Positions 46,897 to 55,863 of a stretch of 64,000 nt of DNA are shown piece by piece. Position 1 is the first letter of the stretch. Every line of letters starts with the position of its first letter. The position numbers and the translations under genes are program-made. This DNA is from Oligosphaera ethanolica (GTDB lineage Bacteria; Verrucomicrobiota; Lentisphaeria; Oligosphaerales; Oligosphaeraceae), in NCBI RefSeq assembly GCF_030814695.1, contig NZ_JAUSVL010000001.1:186001-250000 (forward strand), read 5' to 3'. The notes beneath the pieces were generated by a model. That model searched no databases, was not told the DNA's origin, and saw only the letters and a program-made list of their open reading frames with translations.

Positions 46897-47097
46897 TCGT
46901 CACCGGCCACCATGTCACTCGCCGCGAAGCGGCAGAAGCGCTGAAAGCGCGAAGCATACCAGCCCAGGGCAAGCACGCTGAAAGCGTGCGCCGCCCTGGG
47001 TACAACGGCTACTACACTCGTGTTCCTCGGCCCCTTTGGTCCCAGTCGGCGAAGCTGACTGGGACCAAAGGGGCAATGGAACTCACTTTTCTTGCAT
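46897..47097 (+). repeat. four-hairpin structured element, copy C
   Basis: GCCGC-GAA-GCGGC (46921-46933), GCGCT-GAA-AGCGC, CCCAGGGC/GCCCTGGG enclosing GCACGCT-GAA-AGCGTGC, then a perfect 17-bp stem CCCCTTTGGTCCCAGTC (arms 47031-47047 and 47057-47073). It ends about 200 bases before the tatC ATG. A GCACGCT-TTC-AGCGTGC hairpin near 47,193 lies between. Confidence 0.92.
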
Positions 47098-47294
47098 GCA
47101 CTGTCGCACCCCTTCATATTGCATCGATGTGGAAGACGTGTTCCAGGGGTTGCCACACAGCGCAACTCGTGGCAGGTGTGTTGCACGCTTTCAGCGTGCC
47201 TAGGTATAGCAGTAAATGTAATTATCGAACAGCCATGGGTCGCGAGTCCTCCCCCCCCAGCGCAGCACTAATTCAGAAAAGTACATTCGGAGCC

Positions 47295-48260
47295 ATGGAC
47301 GACCGCAAGCAATCCATCATCGACCACCTTGAAGAACTGCGCCTGCGAATACTCAAGTCGCTCATTTGCGTAGTCCTTTTTTTCGCGCCGGGGTATTTTC
47401 TGGCGCAGCCGTCGATTGAGGCTCTCAAGCGCTATGCGGCGCCGCCGGGAGTCATGTTTTACTACCTGGAGCCGATGGCGTTGTTTTTCACCCGCATGAA
47501 GCTCGGGCTGGTCTATGCGTGCCTGTTTGCATTTCCGGTCATTGCCTACCAGTCTTGGCGCTTCGTGGCGCCGGGGCTGTTTCAGAAAGAGCGCTACTAC
47601 ATTACCCGTCTGAGTGGCGTCAGCACCCTCTTGTTTTTGGTGGGCGTGGCCTTTTCGCTGTTCGGGGTCTTTCCAGCGCTGATGCGTTTTGCCTACGGCA
47701 TGTCGACGGCTGACATCGCACCGATGCTCCAGGTCGGCAGCGTGGTCAACATGGCCACGCTGCTATCACTGGGTTTCGGCATCATGTTCCAACTGCCCAT
47801 TGTCGTCTTTTTCTGTGTCATCAGCGGCATGATTTCACTCGATGCCATGCGCAAGGCCCGGCCTTTCATCGTGCTGGTCATCTTCGTGCTGGCGGCGGTA
47901 CTCACCCCGCCGGATATCGTCAGCCAGCTCTGCATGGGCCTGCCCACCTGGCTGCTCTTCGAAATCAGTCTCTTCGCCGTCGCCAAATACGCCCAGCGGC
48001 AAAAAGTCGCGGCCAAAAACGACGACGACACCGATGACGATGATGATGATGACGCCAATAGCGCCGCCGGCGACCCGTCCGCGCCGGCGGCCGTATCCGA
48101 GGAGCCCAGCTGGCTGGCTCCGGACAGCAGCAACAGCGACATCTATCCCAACGACATGATCAGCGGCGGCGAGCCGCTTGCGGGCGTAAGTCCGGGGCGC
48201 GTTCGCCATATCGGCCCCGGCCGCCACGGCCGTTCCGCGCGAGGCCGCCGCCGCGGCTAA
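47295..48260 (+). CDS. tatC: twin-arginine translocase subunit TatC
   Basis: A 321-residue integral membrane receptor for twin-arginine signal peptides. It has the conserved start DHLEELRLRILKSL, FYYLEPMALFFTRMKLGL, the PVIAYQSWRFVAPGL loop and six hydrophobic segments ending by ~residue 240. A ~75-residue tail follows that is first strongly acidic (DDDTDDDDDDD) and then Arg/Gly-rich, longer than in E. coli TatC (258). The frame is open far upstream to 46830, but through repeat DNA; ATG 47295 with CGGAG matches the family start. The phosphatase gene follows 18 bases downstream. Confidence 0.95.
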   Translation: MDDRKQSIIDHLEELRLRILKSLICVVLFFAPGYFLAQPSIEALKRYAAPPGVMFYYLEPMALFFTRMKLGLVYACLFAFPVIAYQSWRFVAPGLFQKERYYITRLSGVSTLLFLVGVAFSLFGVFPALMRFAYGMSTADIAPMLQVGSVVNMATLLSLGFGIMFQLPIVVFFCVISGMISLDAMRKARPFIVLVIFVLAAVLTPPDIVSQLCMGLPTWLLFEISLFAVAKYAQRQKVAAKNDDDTDDDDDDDANSAAGDPSAPAAVSEEPSWLAPDSSNSDIYPNDMISGGEPLAGVSPGRVRHIGPGRHGRSARGRRRG

Positions 48261-48278
48261 TTTCACCCGAGGACTTCC

Positions 48279-48902
48279 ATGATAGTGACCGTAGTGCGGC
48301 ACGGCCAGACCGTCGCCAATGAAACCAACACCATCCAGGGCCAAAGCGACACCGCGTTAAATCCCCTCGGCATCAAGCAGGCGCATTGCGTAGCCAAACG
48401 GCTGCAGGGCGTCGCCTTTGCGGCGGTATACAGCAGCGATCTGTCCCGGGCGATGGACACCGCCCGCATCATCGCCCCCGAGCAGGAGCCCATACCCACG
48501 CCAGGCCTGCGCGAATGGAACCTCGGCGCCTGGCAGGGCATGAGCGCCCAGGAGGTCCGCGAGCGGTTTCCCGGCGAACTGGAGGCCTTTCTCAACGACC
48601 GGCCGGGCCTCTGTGTCACCGGCGGCGAGACCAAGAGCGAAGTCTATGAGCGCGCCGCGGGCTTTCTGCGCGCGCTACCGGCGAAGCACGCCGGCCAGCA
48701 TGTGCTGGTTGTCAGCCACTGCGGGCTGATCCGCGCGCTGCTCAAGGAGGTCATGGCGGTGTCCGGGCCATGGCCGCGACAGCCGCAGGTGGCCAACGCG
48801 TCCATCAGCCGCTTTGTCTTTGACAAGGGCGTCTGGCAGCTCGCCTGCTGGAATGACACCGCGCACCTGCAAGGCTTGGAGTCCGACCGTGGCAACTACT
48901 GA
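48279..48902 (+). CDS. histidine phosphatase (phosphoglycerate-mutase-like)
   Basis: A 207-residue branch-1 histidine phosphatase. The RHGQT motif with the phospho-accepting His is at residues 8-12, YSSDLSRAMDTA and LREWNLGAWQGM follow, and SHCGLIRALL carries the second His. Members include CobC-type alpha-ribazole phosphatase and broad phosphatases; the substrate cannot be chosen. GAGGA precedes the ATG. Its 3' end overlaps the next gene by 14 bases. Confidence 0.9.
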   Translation: MIVTVVRHGQTVANETNTIQGQSDTALNPLGIKQAHCVAKRLQGVAFAAVYSSDLSRAMDTARIIAPEQEPIPTPGLREWNLGAWQGMSAQEVRERFPGELEAFLNDRPGLCVTGGETKSEVYERAAGFLRALPAKHAGQHVLVVSHCGLIRALLKEVMAVSGPWPRQPQVANASISRFVFDKGVWQLACWNDTAHLQGLESDRGNY

Positions 48903-49887
48903 CCAACAACACGGCGACGCTGCGGCCGCCGCCGGCCGCGAGGCCATGGCGCACTACGACGCCTGCGGGCTCTGCCCGCGGCAATGCGGCGTCAACCGCA
49001 ATGCCGGCGAACGCGGCGTCTGCGGCGAAACCAGCGACTGTCGCGTCGCAGCCATCACGGCGCATTTCGGCGAAGAGCCGCCCATCAGCGGCCGCAATGG
49101 CTCCGGCACCATCTTCTTCAGCGGCTGTTCAAGCGGCTGCTTCTTCTGTCAGAATTACCAGATCTCGCAGGAGCACCTCGGCCGCACACTGAGCCACGAC
49201 GAGCTCTACAACGAGGTCCAAGCGCTGATTGCGCGCGGCGTACACAACCTCAACTTCGTCACCCCGGAGCATTGGTGGCCGCATATCAGCGTGCTGTGCC
49301 GCAGGCTGCGCGCCGAAGGCGTCTTTCTGCCCTTCGTGTGGAACAGCTCGGGCTACTTCCTCACCGAATGGCTCGACCAGCAGTGCGCCCTCATCGACAT
49401 CTTTTTGCCCGACTACAAATTTGCCGACGCGGCGCTGGCGCATGCCTGCATGGGTGACAGCCGCTATCCCGATCTGGCGCTGGCGGGCATCTGCCGGCTG
49501 GCCGAGCGCGTGGGCTTTCTGCGGCCCTGGGATGACAGCGGCGACATCTGCGCCAGCCGCGGCCTGATGGTGCGCCATCTGGTGCTGCCCGGTCAGGTCG
49601 AAAACAGCCTGCGCGTGCTCGACAATCTCGCCCGCGAGATCGGCCCGCAGCTGCCCATTTCCCTCATGAGCCAGTTCCGGCCCGTGCCGGAATGCGGCCG
49701 ACGCGGCTTCCTCGACCGCATGGTCGCCATAGACGAATACCGGCAGGTCTGCCAGCACCTTGACGACCTCGGCTTCACCAAGGTCTTCATTCAGCCGGAA
49801 TTCGGCGATGACAATTTCCTGCCGGACTTCAGCGCCGACCGGCCTTTCAAGGGCAATCCGCCGCCCACAGGGCCAGCTGCGCCATGA
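48889..49887 (+). CDS. radical SAM protein, PflX/COG1313 type
   Basis: A 332-residue radical SAM enzyme similar to uncharacterised pyruvate-formate-lyase-activase-like proteins. A leading Cys-rich segment (CGLCPRQCGVNR, RGVCGE) precedes the cluster motif CSSGCFFCQNYQIS, which binds the SAM-coordinated 4Fe-4S. GTG 48889 is chosen because GGAG lies eight bases upstream and the overlap with the phosphatase suggests coupling; ATG 48946 is an alternative. The 3' end overlaps the convergent gene by 41 bases. A glycyl-radical target is possible but none lies nearby. Confidence 0.88.
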   Translation: MATTDQQHGDAAAAAGREAMAHYDACGLCPRQCGVNRNAGERGVCGETSDCRVAAITAHFGEEPPISGRNGSGTIFFSGCSSGCFFCQNYQISQEHLGRTLSHDELYNEVQALIARGVHNLNFVTPEHWWPHISVLCRRLRAEGVFLPFVWNSSGYFLTEWLDQQCALIDIFLPDYKFADAALAHACMGDSRYPDLALAGICRLAERVGFLRPWDDSGDICASRGLMVRHLVLPGQVENSLRVLDNLAREIGPQLPISLMSQFRPVPECGRRGFLDRMVAIDEYRQVCQHLDDLGFTKVFIQPEFGDDNFLPDFSADRPFKGNPPPTGPAAP

Positions 49888-52024
49888 ATTTGCGGTGATA
49901 CTCGCCGAGGCGGCTCCAGATGCTCCACGGCGTCGCCGCGCCCCAGTCGATGGGACTGGCGAAATAGACCACGCGGCCAGCGCCATAAGGCCGCACGACC
50001 AGCGCCGGCGAGGACAAGGGGGCGACGACCTGCGCGCCGCCTGTATAGCGCAGTAGCACCTGCGCATCTACCCGCGGTACAACCAACTGCAGCTGGCCGA
50101 TGCCCTGATAGCTCTCCGGATACAGCGGCAGCCCCGCCAGCACTGGGTGCGCCAGCGCGGCGGTATCCGCCGCGATCAGGTGGTAGAGGCGGTCATTGAC
50201 CGTGGTGAACTCGCGCGTGCCGTCCCGCGGCGAACTCGCCCGCAGGTTCAGCTCGCCCTGCACCATACTGATGGGCAGGATATCGGACAACTCGAAGGCC
50301 CGGAAGTCGATCGTGCCCTGCACCAAGAGCCCCGCGCCGGCCTGAACGAGCTTTTCCACTTGGCGCAGATTCGCCGGCGAGATGCGTCCGGCAGCGATGA
50401 CGACCAGGCGGGCGTTTTGCCACAGCGCGTCATCCAGCTCATCATTGACATCGTGAGCGCTGACGGCGAAGCCCGCCGCCTGCAGGCCGTGCTGCCAGAA
50501 CTGCGATACCCGCGTGGGTTGGAGCTCGCCGGCGTCATTGCGCCGCAGGTGCGCAAAAATCAGCGCGCCGGCGCCTTTGGCATCGCCGTCCCAGGCGGTG
50601 CGGGGTTTGTCGCGCAGGATTTCCTCGCGGCTGACATCCAGGAGCAGCTCGTCGCCATTGCGCACCTGTACCTGGAGGCGGTAGTCGCGGCCAGCCGGTA
50701 CCGGGCCGAACTGCACTCGCAGCGGCTCGCCTGGCGCGGCGGCGCGCCCCTGGAACTGCTGCTGACGGCGGTCGCGATTGGCGAGGTCTTCGATGGTCAG
50801 CGACAGCGACAGGTCCTGCCAGACGCGATAAGGCAGAAAGGCGATCTCCAGCTGCTGCTCGCCATCCAGTGCCGGCGCAGTAAGTGCCCAGTCGACCATT
50901 CCGCCGGGGCCCTCGCCCTTGACACCGCTGAGGCCCTGCCCCGCGCCGCGCCAGCTGCGCCATTCGCGGGCCTGCCCAGGGAAGAGATTGATGATCATGA
51001 AGGGCTCGCAGGAGTAGGTCTTGGCGTCGGTCCAGACGCGCCACCACGCGAGCTTGCCGTCGAAGCTGTTCATAAAGACATCGCCGGTGGCGCGATTGCC
51101 CAGAGCGTGCCAGGCCTCGCTGATCTGGTCGATGCTGATGGCGCCCCAGTGGTAGCCGGGGGTCATGCTGACGACATCGCTGGCCTCGCTGTCCACGCGC
51201 AGCGGCCCCAGGCCCGCCGCAGCGGGTGGCGTCACGGGAATGCTGCTCCAGCTGTCCTGGTCGTAGCCGTTGTCGACGCCCTGCCCCCAGAAGCCGTGGG
51301 TGAACCAAGTGGTCTGAAAGGCCTTCTCGCCGGTATTGCGCAGACTGCGCCGTGTATGCAGGCGCGATTCGCCGGCGTAGAGGGTCATTTCCTTGCGGTA
51401 CTCGCAGGCGTAGCCGAAGTCGGTGGCAATGGTCTGGGTAAACGTGAGGCGCCAGGCACCGGTGGCGCTGCGTGGGCCTTCGCGGTCGTCCTCGGCGAGC
51501 GCCTGCCAGACGTCGTCCTCACTGTTGCGCCATTCCTCCAGCATGGTCCAAGGCGCGTGCTGCACCTCCTTCAGACTGCCGCGAAAGCCCCGGCCCGTGC
51601 CCTCGGCGACGCCGATACCGGGGAGCATGAAGACGTAACGGCCGGGCTCCAGCTCGGCCATGGGCACCGTCTCCTCAAATTCCTCCGGAATGCCGTACCA
51701 GTTCTGATTCTTGTCATTGACACTGGCCAGCCAGCTACGACCGCTGGGCAGATAGCTGATATTGTAAATCCAGCCGCCCCAATTGAAACGACTGCCGTAT
51801 TTGTAAACGACCTTGACGGGATTGCCCTCGGCATCCAGAGCCGGCTCGACCGGCGGCGCGGCTTCGCCCGTCATGATTTCCACGCGCAGGAATTCGTTGC
51901 TCAGGACGACTTCCGGCACGCCGTCGCCATCCACATCCGCGTAATCACGGGTGACGGTGCTGCCGGCGCCATGGGCGGCCAGACAAAGGGCCGCGCCTAT
52001 TCCTACCAGGGCTCTGATCTGCAT
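49847..52024 (-). CDS. large exported protein of unknown function
   Basis: A 725-residue protein with a signal peptide (ALVGIGAALCLAAHGAG). The N-terminal half is beta-rich and resembles mutarotase-like sugar-binding proteins (FNWGGWIYNISYLPSG, then EMTLYAGESRLHTRRSLRNTG). The last ~250 residues look like a glutamine-amidotransferase-type alpha/beta fold seen in trehalose-utilisation-like proteins (WQHGLQAAGFAVSAHDVNDE, LVVIAAGRIS, GAGLLVQGTIDF, RVVYFASPIDWG) but show no catalytic Cys. AAGGAG supports the ATG at 52024. It lies 39 bases downstream of the YgiQ-type gene on the same strand. Probably involved in extracellular glycan handling; that is inference. Confidence 0.65.
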   Translation of the reverse strand: MQIRALVGIGAALCLAAHGAGSTVTRDYADVDGDGVPEVVLSNEFLRVEIMTGEAAPPVEPALDAEGNPVKVVYKYGSRFNWGGWIYNISYLPSGRSWLASVNDKNQNWYGIPEEFEETVPMAELEPGRYVFMLPGIGVAEGTGRGFRGSLKEVQHAPWTMLEEWRNSEDDVWQALAEDDREGPRSATGAWRLTFTQTIATDFGYACEYRKEMTLYAGESRLHTRRSLRNTGEKAFQTTWFTHGFWGQGVDNGYDQDSWSSIPVTPPAAAGLGPLRVDSEASDVVSMTPGYHWGAISIDQISEAWHALGNRATGDVFMNSFDGKLAWWRVWTDAKTYSCEPFMIINLFPGQAREWRSWRGAGQGLSGVKGEGPGGMVDWALTAPALDGEQQLEIAFLPYRVWQDLSLSLTIEDLANRDRRQQQFQGRAAAPGEPLRVQFGPVPAGRDYRLQVQVRNGDELLLDVSREEILRDKPRTAWDGDAKGAGALIFAHLRRNDAGELQPTRVSQFWQHGLQAAGFAVSAHDVNDELDDALWQNARLVVIAAGRISPANLRQVEKLVQAGAGLLVQGTIDFRAFELSDILPISMVQGELNLRASSPRDGTREFTTVNDRLYHLIAADTAALAHPVLAGLPLYPESYQGIGQLQLVVPRVDAQVLLRYTGGAQVVAPLSSPALVVRPYGAGRVVYFASPIDWGAATPWSIWSRLGEYHRKFMAQLALWAADCP

Positions 52025-52063
52025 GTTGTCGCTCCTTATCAAGGGGGCTTGGTGGGGATAAAA

Positions 52064-54025
52064 CTAACGGCGGCGCCGGGGATTTTTGTTGTTCGCAGGC
52101 GGCGGTGGTGGACCGGGCCGGCGGCCGGCGTCGCGTGGGAACAGCACGGCGTGCTGGTCTTCGCGTTCGCGGTCGCTGCGAGCGACATAGAGTGGCCGGC
52201 CATCGAGATCGCAGCCGGCGTAAAACATCGCCGTAGCCACCGTGCCAGGAGTGGGAATGAAACATTGCACCTGCTGCGGACGCCAGCCCTGTCGTTGAAA
52301 CCACGCGGCGAGCTGCTGCATGTCGTCCATGGTGCAGCCCGGAAACGCGCTGATGATGTAGGGCACTATATACTGCTCCTTACCCAGCGCCTTGCTCCGC
52401 GCAGTAAAAATGTCGCAGAAGCGCTCAAAGAGCCGGAAATCCGATTTGCGCATGGCCGCCAGGACGTGCCCGACCGTGTGCTCGGGCGCCAATTTGAGGT
52501 GGCCGCTGACGAATTCGCCGATGAGGCCGTCCACAAAAACCGGGTCGCTCAGGGCCGCATCGTAACGGATGCCGCTGCCGATGCCGACATGGCGCACGCC
52601 AGGCAAGGCCCGCACATCACGCAGCAGAGACAGGTACTCGCGCTGCTGCAGCCGCAGCTGCGGACAAAGCGCCGGCGCCAGGCAGCTGGCGCGCCGACAG
52701 CCCTTGGCGTCGATGGCGCAAGCGCCCTGCCAGAGATTCGCGGTCGGCCCGCCGATATCCGACACGGTACCCGACCAGCCCGGCTGCTTCGTCATGCCCG
52801 TGACTTCGCGAATGATGGACGCCGCCGAGCGCGAGCTGAGGCGCCGTCCCTGGTGCAGAGCCAACGAGCAAAATGAACAGCCGCCACCACAGCCCCGCAC
52901 GGCCGTCACGCTCCAGCGGACCATCTCCAGCGCCGGTATGGGCTCGCGATAGGACGGATGCGCGGCACGCGTGAAAGGCAGGCTGTAAAGATCGTCCATT
53001 TCGCTTTCGCTCAAGGGCGCCGGCGGCGGTTCCATGACGACATAGCGGCCGCCATGATCCTGCGCCAGGCGGCCAGTGCCACGATGGACCTGCGCCTCAA
53101 TGGCCAGCGTCGCCGTCAGCAACAGCGTCTTGTCGCTCTGCATGGCTTCGTAGGACGGCAGCAACTCGGCGTCACCCGGCTCTTTGCTGATGGAGGCCGT
53201 GCCCGCGATGCCGACGACGTCTTCGCCGGCGGCCAGGCGCCGCGCCAGTTCCACAATCCCGCGCTCGCCCATGCCGTACATGAGCAGATCGGCCTTGCTG
53301 TCGAACAACAGCGACCGCCGCAGGCTGTCACTCCAAAAATCATAGTGCGCCGCCCGCCGTAAGGACGCCTCAATGCCGCCAAGGACCACAAAGAGGCCCG
53401 GAAAGGCCGCGCGCACGAGGTTCGTATAGACGATGCTCGCGCGGTTCGGCCGCGCACCAGAAACGCCGCCCGGCGTATACGCATCGTCACGGCGTATTTT
53501 GCGAAACGCCGTGTAGTGACTTAGCATGGAATCCAGACAGCCGGCGCCAATGCCACAAAACAGGCGCGGCCGCCCCAGACGCCGAATGTCCTCCGGACTG
53601 TCCCAACGCGGCTGCGCAATGATCCCGACCCGATAGCCCGCCTTGAGCAACAGTCTGCCCAACAACGGAATGCCAAAAGACGGATGATCCACATAGGCAT
53701 CGCCACTCACCAGCAAAATGTCCAACTCCGACCACCCCAACGCAGACATCTCAGCCACCGTCGTCGGCAAAAATAACCGCGATGACAAACCCAACCCGCC
53801 AGCGGCGACGGGGCGGCAAGAAGCAGGCGCGGCGGCGGAACGCTGTGCGGCAGAAGCGGGCCGGCGGACAGATGAATCGGGGGTTCCGCCACCTGGCCGG
53901 CGGGCAGATGAATCGGGAGTTCCGCCACCTGGCCGGCGGACGGACGAGTCGGGCCGGCGTTGTTTGCGCTCAAAACGCCCGGCGCCCTTGCCTGATGAAT
54001 TGTCTCGCTCAAATCCCGAGCCCAT
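52064..54025 (-). CDS. YgiQ-family (UPF0313) radical SAM protein
   Basis: A 653-residue radical SAM protein of the YgiQ family, whose reaction is unknown. The conserved core begins [20 protein letters not shown] and [11 protein letters not shown]; the cluster motif is [18 protein letters not shown], followed by [10 protein letters not shown] and [19 protein letters not shown] five bases before the ATG at 54025 fixes the start. Ahead of the core lie ~80 residues not in the family, including [12 protein letters not shown] units from a 36-bp DNA repeat (about 53,860-53,955), so a tandem repeat has expanded inside the reading frame. The C-terminus is a Pro/Arg-rich tail. Confidence 0.9.
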   Translation of the reverse strand: MGSGFERDNSSGKGAGRFERKQRRPDSSVRRPGGGTPDSSARRPGGGTPDSSVRRPASAAQRSAAAPASCRPVAAGGLGLSSRLFLPTTVAEMSALGWSELDILLVSGDAYVDHPSFGIPLLGRLLLKAGYRVGIIAQPRWDSPEDIRRLGRPRLFCGIGAGCLDSMLSHYTAFRKIRRDDAYTPGGVSGARPNRASIVYTNLVRAAFPGLFVVLGGIEASLRRAAHYDFWSDSLRRSLLFDSKADLLMYGMGERGIVELARRLAAGEDVVGIAGTASISKEPGDAELLPSYEAMQSDKTLLLTATLAIEAQVHRGTGRLAQDHGGRYVVMEPPPAPLSESEMDDLYSLPFTRAAHPSYREPIPALEMVRWSVTAVRGCGGGCSFCSLALHQGRRLSSRSAASIIREVTGMTKQPGWSGTVSDIGGPTANLWQGACAIDAKGCRRASCLAPALCPQLRLQQREYLSLLRDVRALPGVRHVGIGSGIRYDAALSDPVFVDGLIGEFVSGHLKLAPEHTVGHVLAAMRKSDFRLFERFCDIFTARSKALGKEQYIVPYIISAFPGCTMDDMQQLAAWFQRQGWRPQQVQCFIPTPGTVATAMFYAGCDLDGRPLYVARSDREREDQHAVLFPRDAGRRPGPPPPPANNKNPRRRR

Positions 54026-54123
54026 GTCGCTCCTCGCTATGCATTGCGTCTTGCCACCACTAGTCTGCTCAGCTCTTAATATACCGCCCATTGGCCACCT
54101 CGGGGACGCGTTGACGCTAGTGA

Positions 54124-54677
54124 CTGCCATCGACTGCTATCGACTGCCGCCGGGACGGCGGCGCTCCCAGGGGGCTGCTCTCGACTGCCATCGACTGCCG
54201 CCGGGACGGCGGCGCTCCCAAGGGGCTGCTCTCGACTGCCATCGACTGCCGCCGGGACGGCGGCGCTCCCAAGGGGCTGCTCTCGACTGCTCTCGACTGC
54301 TCTCGACTGCTCTCGACTGCCGCCGGGACGGCGGCGCTCCCAGGGGGCTGCTCTCGACTGCCATCGACTGCTCTCGACTGCTCTCGACTGCTCTCGACTG
54401 CCGCCGGGACGGCGGCGCTCCCAGGGGGCTGCTATCGACTGCTATCGACTGCTATCGACTGCTATCGACTGCTATCGACTGCTATCGACTGCTATCGACT
54501 GCTCTCGACTGCTATCGACTGCTATCGACTGCTATCGACTGCTATCGACTGCTATCGACTGCTCTCGACTGCTATCGACTGCCGCCGGGACGGCGGCGCT
54601 CCCAGGGGGCTGCTCTCGACTGCTCTCGACTGCTCTCGACTGCTCTCGACGGCCATCGACTGCTCTCGACGGCTAGC
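54124..54677. repeat. decamer (CGACTGCTMT) array with embedded GCCGCC hairpin modules
   Basis: A 10-base unit, CGACTGCTAT or CGACTGCTCT, runs for about 550 bases. The array is interrupted six times by the same 25-base core GCCGCCGGGACGGCGGCGCT + CCCAG that tandemly repeats at 41.9 kb, each time followed by GGGCTGCT and back into phase with the decamer. CTAT and CTCT variants are grouped in runs. Open frames through it are not credible. The remaining DNA to 54846 shows nothing further. Confidence 0.95.
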
Positions 54678-54846
54678 GTGGATGGCATTATCCCCTGGGA
54701 CGAATGTCCCCCCGCCTCCCCCGCCATGCTCGCACGCGGCGCTATTTGTGAAATTTGAGCGGAAGAAGAAATCGGCACTTCCGGCGAAGAGCCCTCAATA
54801 ATCATGCCGAATAACGACAAGTTCTGACAAAAGACCCACACTTTTC

Positions 54847-54864
54847 TTGTGAATTATTTCACAA
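54847..54864. promoter_or_regulatory. Rex operator
   Basis: TTGTGAATTATTTCACAA matches the known Rex consensus (TTGTGA-n6-TCACAA) in both half-sites and is symmetric except for the centre. It ends seven bases before the -35 of the hydrogenase operon, and a rex gene lies at the end of the same gene cluster. Confidence 0.88.
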
Positions 54865-54870
54865 GCGAGC

Positions 54871-54899
54871 TTGCCAGCCTGGCGTATGGCCAATATATT
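54871..54899 (+). promoter_or_regulatory. sigma70-type promoter of the hydrogenase operon
   Basis: TTGCCA (54871-54876), exactly 17 bases, TATATT (54894-54899), about 95 bases before the first ATG. Confidence 0.75.
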
Positions 54900-54993
54900 C
54901 AAGGCCGGTTGATTTCGTCACCACGGGTCGGCAGATTGCTATCGTCGTGGCTGTACTTGCTAGTTGGTATAGAAAGGAGTGTTCTGATCTGGC

Positions 54994-55353
54994 ATGAAAA
55001 CCCTGGAAGAACTCAAGAGTGAGCGTGAGAGCGCGCGTCTGGCGATGGCGTTGCGTCTTGGTCCGCCGCGTCTGACGGTGAAGGTCGGCATGGGCGATAT
55101 TGGTCTTGCTACAGGTGCTCGTGAGACGTTGAAGGCGTTCAGTGCGGCCTTGGCGGCGGCGGGCGTGCAGGACGTCGCGGTGCTTGCCTGTGGTTGTTGC
55201 TGTGCGCCGGAGTCGCAGGCGCCGACGGTGACCATTGAGGAGCCGGGGAAGGCCGCGGTGACCTACGCGAAGGTCGGTGTCGAGCTCGCTCGGCAGATTG
55301 TCGAAGAGCACATCATGCAGGGCCGGCAGCTGTCGGCGGCGCTGTTGAAATAA
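54994..55353 (+). CDS. hndB: HndB-like thioredoxin-fold ferredoxin subunit with altered cysteines
   Basis: A 119-residue protein in the position and with the fold of the HndB [2Fe-2S] subunit of electron-bifurcating or NAD(P)-linked [FeFe]-hydrogenases. The family start LTVKVGMGxxGLATGARETL is clear, but the first Cys ligand (usual MGTCG) is Asp/Ile here, and the second group reads ACGCCCAPE (C66, C68-C70) instead of TGCxGxC. A normal four-Cys [2Fe-2S] site is therefore doubtful. AAGGAG lies upstream but about 14 bases away. The next gene starts 11 bases after the stop. First gene of the hnd operon. Confidence 0.78.
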   Translation: MKTLEELKSERESARLAMALRLGPPRLTVKVGMGDIGLATGARETLKAFSAALAAAGVQDVAVLACGCCCAPESQAPTVTIEEPGKAAVTYAKVGVELARQIVEEHIMQGRQLSAALLK

Positions 55354-55364
55354 GGAGAATGACG

Positions 55365-55853
55365 ATGTCAGAGAAAGAGCACACCTGCGGCTGTGACAAC
55401 GCGTTGTATCAGGAACTCAACGCATTTATTGCGAGCGTGCCGCGCACCCGTGATTCATTGATACCGGTCTTGCACAAGGCGCAGGCGCTATTCGGTTACT
55501 TGCCGGTTGACCTGCAGGAATACATCGCGAAGGCGCTGGACGTTCCAGCCAGCGAAGTGTATGGCGTAGTGACCTTCTACACCTACTTCACCATGCAGCC
55601 GCGCGGTCGGCACACGATCAACGTGTGCTTGGGCACGGCCTGCTACGTGCGCGGAGCCAAGCAGGTCGTCGAGGCCTTCTCGGAGCTGCTGGGGATCAAG
55701 ATTGGCGAGACCACGCCGGACCGTCGTTTCACCCTCACCGCGCAGCGCTGCTTTGGCGCCTGCGGGCTGGCGCCGGCGGTGATGATCAACCAAGATGTCC
55801 ACGGCCGGGTGAATCCGAAAAAGGTGGCCGAATTACTGGAACAGTACAAATAG
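55365..55853 (+). CDS. hndA: NADH-dependent hydrogenase subunit HndA/NuoE-like
   Basis: A 162-residue [2Fe-2S] subunit of the NuoE family. The cluster ligands are C-x4-C in CLGTACYVRGA and C-x3-C in RCFGACGLAP; the helical leader LIPVLHKAQALFGYLP and YGVVTFYTYF are typical. It passes electrons between the flavin subunit and the hydrogenase. ATG 55365 has AAGGAG at good spacing; an ATG two codons earlier is too close. Ten bases separate it from hndC. Confidence 0.95.
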   Translation: MSEKEHTCGCDNALYQELNAFIASVPRTRDSLIPVLHKAQALFGYLPVDLQEYIAKALDVPASEVYGVVTFYTYFTMQPRGRHTINVCLGTACYVRGAKQVVEAFSELLGIKIGETTPDRRFTLTAQRCFGACGLAPAVMINQDVHGRVNPKKVAELLEQYK

Positions 55854-55863
55854 AGGCAAGGCA

